From an uncultured Eubacteriales bacterium (GTDB lineage: Bacteria > Bacillota > Clostridia > Oscillospirales > Ruminococcaceae): DNA of 16,565 nucleotides. The notes beneath the pieces are model-generated. The model was not told where the DNA came from. It saw nothing but the letters and a program-made list of their open reading frames with translations, and ran no database searches. The position numbers and the translations under genes are program-made. The stretch is taken from positions 1 through 16,565 of the forward strand of contig CABUOE010000026.1 in NCBI GenBank assembly GCA_902493155.1, read 5' to 3'. Shown here one piece after another: positions 13,640 to 16,565 of the stretch (position 1 is the first letter of the stretch; the number at the start of each line of letters is the position of its first letter).

Positions 13640-13678
13640 AAAACTGCCGCAGATATCCCTTGCGGCAGTTTTTTATTT
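13640..13678 (+). terminator. Intrinsic terminator after mgtC
   Basis: AAAACTGCCGCA (13640-13651) pairs perfectly with TGCGGCAGTTTT (13661-13672) over a nine-base loop, with a T-rich tail. Confidence 0.9.
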
Positions 13679-13697
13679 TTTTAGAAAAGATAATCCG

Positions 13698-13726
13698 TTG
13701 CCATGGGGAGCAAAACATATTATAAT
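13698..13726 (+). promoter_or_regulatory. Sigma-A promoter of the GGDEF-GNAT unit
   Basis: TTGCCA (13698-13703), 17-bp spacer and perfect TATAAT (13721-13726), leaving a leader of about 120 nt. Confidence 0.8.
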
Positions 13727-13851
13727 ATCTATAGAAACACTTTTGCACTGCCCGCTTGGGGACAATGGCCATTCCAAAGAGAATATGCCACAAATCTTTG
13801 CGGAAATTCTTTCTGTTTCAAAAAATCCCATCATTGTGGAAGGAGCTTGCA

Positions 13852-14949
13852 ATGACAGACGTTTTGAATTTCTGCATCATATTGGAAATGCTTTTGGTCA
13901 ATTGTAGTACAATGCATTACTGTGCCAAACCCAGGTATTCCCTGCTGAAGACGATATCTGTGATTGCAGCCTTTACCCTGGTCTTGTTCACCGCAGGCTA
14001 TTTTCTCATGCCTAATTTTGGAAGTGGGGCGGCCGCTATGGGAGGGTTTCTGTACATTCTGCCTTTGTACTGGCTTTACGACGTTAAAATGGATAAGCTT
14101 TTGTCCATTATGTGCTCTTCCTGGATATACACCATGTTTGCCATTTCCTTTTCCACACAGCTGGGGTATGGGTTTAATCAGTTTCCCTTTACTGAGACTG
14201 TTTTTTGTGCCCAGACGCTGTTTTATATCTGCACCATCAAAATTTTCAGGAATTTTGTGAAAAGCAAGTTGGTATTCCTTTTAAACACCATTCCTAAACA
14301 GACCGGCAAATATTTGTGGCTGCTGAGCATCGCGTGGTTCAGCACCTTTTGCTTCATTCACAATTCCTATATCTATCGGGACAGCTACCTGCTGTCCGGC
14401 TTGAGCTTAATAGCGCTGGTGTTCGACGCGGTACTCAGCTATCTGCTGCTCGATATGGTTGTCAAGAACTTTGGGGATATTGATAAGCTGGAACGGATCG
14501 TTTATGTGGACGGGCTGACCGGCCTCAAAAACCGGGAGAGCCTGCGTACCGATATGGAAAAGCTCATTGGGCTGGACCGCCCTTTTTTCGTTATTTTTAT
14601 GGATTTGGATTACTTTAAAGGCGTTAACGACCAGTTTGGACATTTGGTAGGGGACGAGTATCTGATACGGTTTTCCAAAAACGTCCAGGATATTCTACAC
14701 CATAACGGGACTTTGTACCGGATTTCTGGTGATGAATTTGTTTGTCTTTTCACCGGCGGAAAAATCGAGCGCTTTCTGGAGCAGGTCCGGAAACAGAAAT
14801 GGGAAGAATCGGATAGCGGCTTTCATTTCCGCGGGGTCAGCGCCGGGTACAGCGCCTTCCCCGGTGATAGCCGTGATGTGGAAAAGTTGCTGACCATGGC
14901 AGACCGGAGAATGTATGAAGAGAAAAAAGCGAAGGAAGGCAATCGCTGA
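13852..14949 (+). CDS. Membrane diguanylate cyclase (GGDEF domain, SGDEF variant)
   Basis: A 365-residue protein. The N-terminal 200 residues form about six or seven membrane helices of an unrecognised sensor type. The cytoplasmic GGDEF domain begins at DGLTGLKNR (220-228), with IFMDLDYFKGVND (248-260, metal Asp251) and the active-site SGDEF at 292-296. Ser replaces the first Gly, a change tolerated in some active cyclases. The RxxD inhibitory site expected just before the motif is absent (HHNG instead), so product inhibition is unlikely. The likely reaction is synthesis of cyclic di-GMP from two GTP. The ATG at 13852 has AAGGAG six bases upstream; an in-frame ATG at 13756 lacks such a site. 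The GNAT gene follows after 22 bp. No c-di-GMP phosphodiesterase or riboswitch is in the window. Confidence 0.85.
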   Translation: MTDVLNFCIILEMLLVNCSTMHYCAKPRYSLLKTISVIAAFTLVLFTAGYFLMPNFGSGAAAMGGFLYILPLYWLYDVKMDKLLSIMCSSWIYTMFAISFSTQLGYGFNQFPFTETVFCAQTLFYICTIKIFRNFVKSKLVFLLNTIPKQTGKYLWLLSIAWFSTFCFIHNSYIYRDSYLLSGLSLIALVFDAVLSYLLLDMVVKNFGDIDKLERIVYVDGLTGLKNRESLRTDMEKLIGLDRPFFVIFMDLDYFKGVNDQFGHLVGDEYLIRFSKNVQDILHHNGTLYRISGDEFVCLFTGGKIERFLEQVRKQKWEESDSGFHFRGVSAGYSAFPGDSRDVEKLLTMADRRMYEEKKAKEGNR

Positions 14950-14971
14950 TGGGGAGCGAAAGGATGAGATG

Positions 14972-15397
14972 ATGGATGCGATAAAATGGGCGCGGATGCC
15001 GGATGAAGCAGTAAAAGACGCCTTTTCCATCCGGGAAGAGGTTTTTGTAAAGGAGCAGGGCTTTCAGGAGGAGTTTGATTCCACTGATGATAGCTGCTGG
15101 CACCTGATTTGTTACCAAAACGGCTGTCCCACGGCCTGCGCCCGGCTCTTCACCGAAGGAAACGGCGTGTGGCACGCAGGGCGGATCGCCGTCCGCAGAG
15201 ACTGCCGGGGAACTGGTATTGGCGCCGAGATTATGGCGGCTCTGGAAGAAAAAGCCCGGGAGTTAGGCGGCCAAAAAATCGTTCTAAGCGCCCAATGCCG
15301 GGTGGCAGACTTTTACATAAAGCAGGGATATCAAAAAACCGCAAACGAGTATCTGGATGAATACTGCCCTCATGTAGAAATGTTCAAACTCCTTTAA
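14972..15397 (+). CDS. GNAT family N-acetyltransferase (ElaA-like)
   Basis: A 141-residue acetyltransferase of the GNAT fold. IREEVFVKEQGFQEEFD (20-36) is the N-terminal signature of ElaA/YitI-like members, GRIAVRRDCRGTGIG carries the acetyl-CoA pyrophosphate-binding RGxGxG loop, and LSAQCRVADFYIKQGY and EYCPHVEMFK complete the domain. It would transfer acetyl from acetyl-CoA to an amine; the substrate is unknown. The ATG at 14972 has AAAGGA seven bases upstream and is preferred to the ATG one codon earlier and to the long extension overlapping the GGDEF gene. It shares the GGDEF promoter. No clear terminator lies between it and the promoter at 15433, so its transcript may end at 15486-15509. 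Confidence 0.87.
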   Translation: MDAIKWARMPDEAVKDAFSIREEVFVKEQGFQEEFDSTDDSCWHLICYQNGCPTACARLFTEGNGVWHAGRIAVRRDCRGTGIGAEIMAALEEKARELGGQKIVLSAQCRVADFYIKQGYQKTANEYLDEYCPHVEMFKLL

Positions 15398-15432
15398 ATA
15401 TACGAAAAACGTCTCTTTTTCTGCCTCGTGTA

Positions 15433-15461
15433 TTGACTTTCGAGAGCAAGGGCATTATAAT
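15433..15461 (+). promoter_or_regulatory. Strong sigma-A promoter before mrp
   Basis: TTGACT (15433-15438), 17-bp spacer and perfect TATAAT (15456-15461). The predicted start near 15468 is less than 20 nt from a terminator hairpin. Confidence 0.8.
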
Positions 15462-15485
15462 AAAAAGCAGTGAAACGTTTATGAC

Positions 15486-15509
15486 AACCGGAGATTCCTC
15501 CGGTTTTTT
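15486..15509 (+). terminator. Intrinsic terminator in the mrp leader
   Basis: AACCGGAG (15486-15493) pairs with CTCCGGTT (15498-15505) over a four-base loop, with six T at 15504-15509. It may stop read-through from the GNAT gene or attenuate the promoter at 15433. Confidence 0.8.
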
Positions 15510-15607
15510 CTTGCATGGAAAATTTATGGCCATGCGGCACGGGGATTTTTGGCCGTGTACATCAAGGGCCTGCGTGCAGGCGGAAATCAGAAAGGAATGG
15601 ATAGAAA

Positions 15608-16447
15608 ATGAGTGAATCCTGTTCTCATGACTGCAACTCCTGCGGCGCTGACTGCGCTTCCAGGAAAACCTCTCCGGCGGATTTGCTGGAAAAGCCCCAT
15701 GAGCTGAGCCACATCAAAAAAGTAATCGGCGTTGTCAGCGGCAAAGGCGGCGTCGGCAAGTCGATGGTCACCTCTATGCTGGCGGTCATCATGCGTAGAC
15801 GGGAGTTTCAAACCGCTATTCTGGACGCCGACATCACCGGCCCCAGTATCCCCAAAGCCTTTGGCGTCAAGGAAAAAGCCATGGGCGACGGCATGGGCGG
15901 CATCTTCCCGGTGGAGACAAAAACCGGTATCGAGATGATGTCGGTGAACCTGCTTTTGGAAAACGAGACGACTCCTGTCGTCTGGCGCGGCCCCATCATT
16001 GCTGGAACCGTTAAGCAGTTTTGGACCGATGTCATCTGGAACGACGTAGACTTTATGTTCGTGGACATGCCTCCCGGAACCGGTGATGTCCCCTTGACGG
16101 TGTTCCAGTCGATTCCTTTGGACGGCATTATTGTGGTCGCTTCGCCCCAGGAGCTGGTTTCGATGATCGTCGAAAAGGCCGTCAACATGGCCAAGCAGAT
16201 GAACATCCCCATTCTGGGCCTTATCGAAAACATGAGCTATGTGGCCTGTCCCGACTGCGGCAAGAAAATCAACGTATTCGGGGAAAGCCACATCGATGAA
16301 ACTGCGGCGAAGTACGGCCTGCCCGTTTTGGCCAAGCTGCCCATCGACCCGCAGCTTGCCAAAAACTGCGACCAGGGCGTTATCGAGTTGTTCGAGGGCG
16401 ACTGGATGGAGCATGCGGCCGACGTGGTGGAAGAACTGCTCCACTAA
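15608..16447 (+). CDS. mrp: Mrp/NBP35-type iron-sulfur carrier ATPase
   Basis: A 279-residue P-loop ATPase of the Mrp/NBP35/ApbC family, which carries and hands over [4Fe-4S] clusters in the cytoplasm. The N-terminus has four cysteines (Cys5, Cys9, Cys12, Cys16) like the NBP35 ferredoxin-like site. The deviant Walker A GKGGVGKS is at 45-52, ILDADITGPSIP at 71-82 is the switch region, FVDMPPGTGD at 151-160 is Walker B, and CPDC at 214-217 is the bridging-cluster motif. All key residues are present. The ATG at 15608 has AAAGGA eleven bases upstream. It is a single-gene unit between two terminators. The iron-sulfur G3P dehydrogenase in this window would be one of many possible clients, which is speculative. 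Confidence 0.93.
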   Translation: MSESCSHDCNSCGADCASRKTSPADLLEKPHELSHIKKVIGVVSGKGGVGKSMVTSMLAVIMRRREFQTAILDADITGPSIPKAFGVKEKAMGDGMGGIFPVETKTGIEMMSVNLLLENETTPVVWRGPIIAGTVKQFWTDVIWNDVDFMFVDMPPGTGDVPLTVFQSIPLDGIIVVASPQELVSMIVEKAVNMAKQMNIPILGLIENMSYVACPDCGKKINVFGESHIDETAAKYGLPVLAKLPIDPQLAKNCDQGVIELFEGDWMEHAADVVEELLH

Positions 16448-16470
16448 AAGCGGTATCAGTATCGAACGAG

Positions 16471-16505
16471 AAAAGGACAGAGGGCGCGGCCTGCTGTCCT
16501 TTTTT
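16471..16505 (+). terminator. Intrinsic terminator after mrp
   Basis: AAAAGGACAG (16471-16480) pairs with CTGTCCTTTT (16494-16503) around a 13-base loop with a GGC/GCC core, followed by more T. Confidence 0.88.
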
Positions 16506-16522
16506 GACAGGAGGAATCGGTT

Positions 16523-16565
16523 GTGACAAGGCCGGAACAGGCTTACGAAAACTTTAAATCAGGCT
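16523..16565 (+). CDS. Start of a probable C_GCAxxG_C_C family protein (cut by window edge)
   Basis: Only 14 codons are visible, beginning with GTG at 16523, placed by AGGAGG eight bases upstream (16509-16514). The translation, TRPEQAYENFKSG after the start, is the usual opening of C_GCAxxG_C_C proteins, which continue with a Cys-rich redox or metal-binding core. The start lies only about 20 bp after the mrp terminator with no promoter visible between, so some read-through from mrp is likely. The family call rests on very few residues. Confidence 0.5.
   Translation, partial: MTRPEQAYENFKSG

Noticed and set aside
15587..16444. Open frame of 285 codons on the minus strand opposite mrp
   Set aside because: It covers almost exactly the mrp gene; the His- and Asp-rich composition is typical of an antisense shadow.

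Overview
The window looks like a chromosomal segment of an anaerobic Gram-positive bacterium of the Clostridia, probably a gut-type relative of the Oscillospiraceae/Ruminococcaceae. The evidence is the Firmicute-style Shine-Dalgarno sites (AGGAGG, AAAGGA), the consensus sigma-A promoters, the U-rich hairpin terminators, and the gene families: a YaaL-type DUF2508 protein, GlpP, the anaerobic glycerol-3-phosphate (G3P) oxidoreductase set with DUF1667, a DUF6320-like protein, an NBP35-like Mrp and a C_GCAxxG_C_C-type start. Base composition looks close to half G+C by eye. No rRNA, tRNA, CRISPR array, insertion sequence or phage gene was seen.

Layout, left to right. (1) 1-1382, minus strand: a promoter, a small nucleotidyltransferase-fold protein whose catalytic motif is badly degraded, a HEPN protein overlapping it, and an AlkD-like DNA alkylation repair protein cut by the window edge. 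(2) 1391-2107: a YaaL-like coiled protein (minus) and a 65-residue protein of unknown function (plus), ending in a terminator usable from both sides. (3) 2110-3204: a Gfo/Idh/MocA-type oxidoreductase (minus) with a clear promoter. (4) 3301-5376, plus: a condensation-type acyltransferase translationally coupled to a zinc-ribbon membrane protein, then a strong terminator. (5) 5441-10288, minus: a glycerol-phosphate unit made of a GlpA-like G3P dehydrogenase, a second FAD/NAD oxidoreductase, a DUF1667 protein, a glycerophosphodiester phosphodiesterase and the antiterminator GlpP. Its leader carries a strong terminator hairpin, the expected kind of GlpP target, and downstream of glpP lies a fragment of a second glpP 3' end. 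(6) 10366-12517, plus: a GT4 glycosyltransferase and a PlsC-type acyltransferase behind a leader of about 220 nt, probably for a membrane glycolipid or phospholipid. (7) 12489-13675, plus: a promoter inside the end of the plsC-like gene, a heavily structured RNA region ending in a terminator, and an MgtC/SapB membrane protein. (8) 13698-15397, plus: a membrane GGDEF protein and a GNAT acetyltransferase. (9) 15433-16565, plus: a strong promoter followed at once by a terminator, then an Mrp/NBP35 iron-sulfur carrier ATPase, a terminator, and the first codons of a probable C_GCAxxG_C_C family protein.

A loose theme is G3P and membrane lipids. The phosphodiesterase releases G3P from glycerophosphodiesters, the dehydrogenase set oxidises it, GlpP senses it, and the divergent glycosyltransferase/acyltransferase pair likely builds lipids. 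Most genes are ordinary. The points most worth a second look are the structured region before mgtC, the glpP tail duplication, the glp leader terminator, the promoter-terminator pair before mrp, and the degenerate nucleotidyltransferase/HEPN pair.
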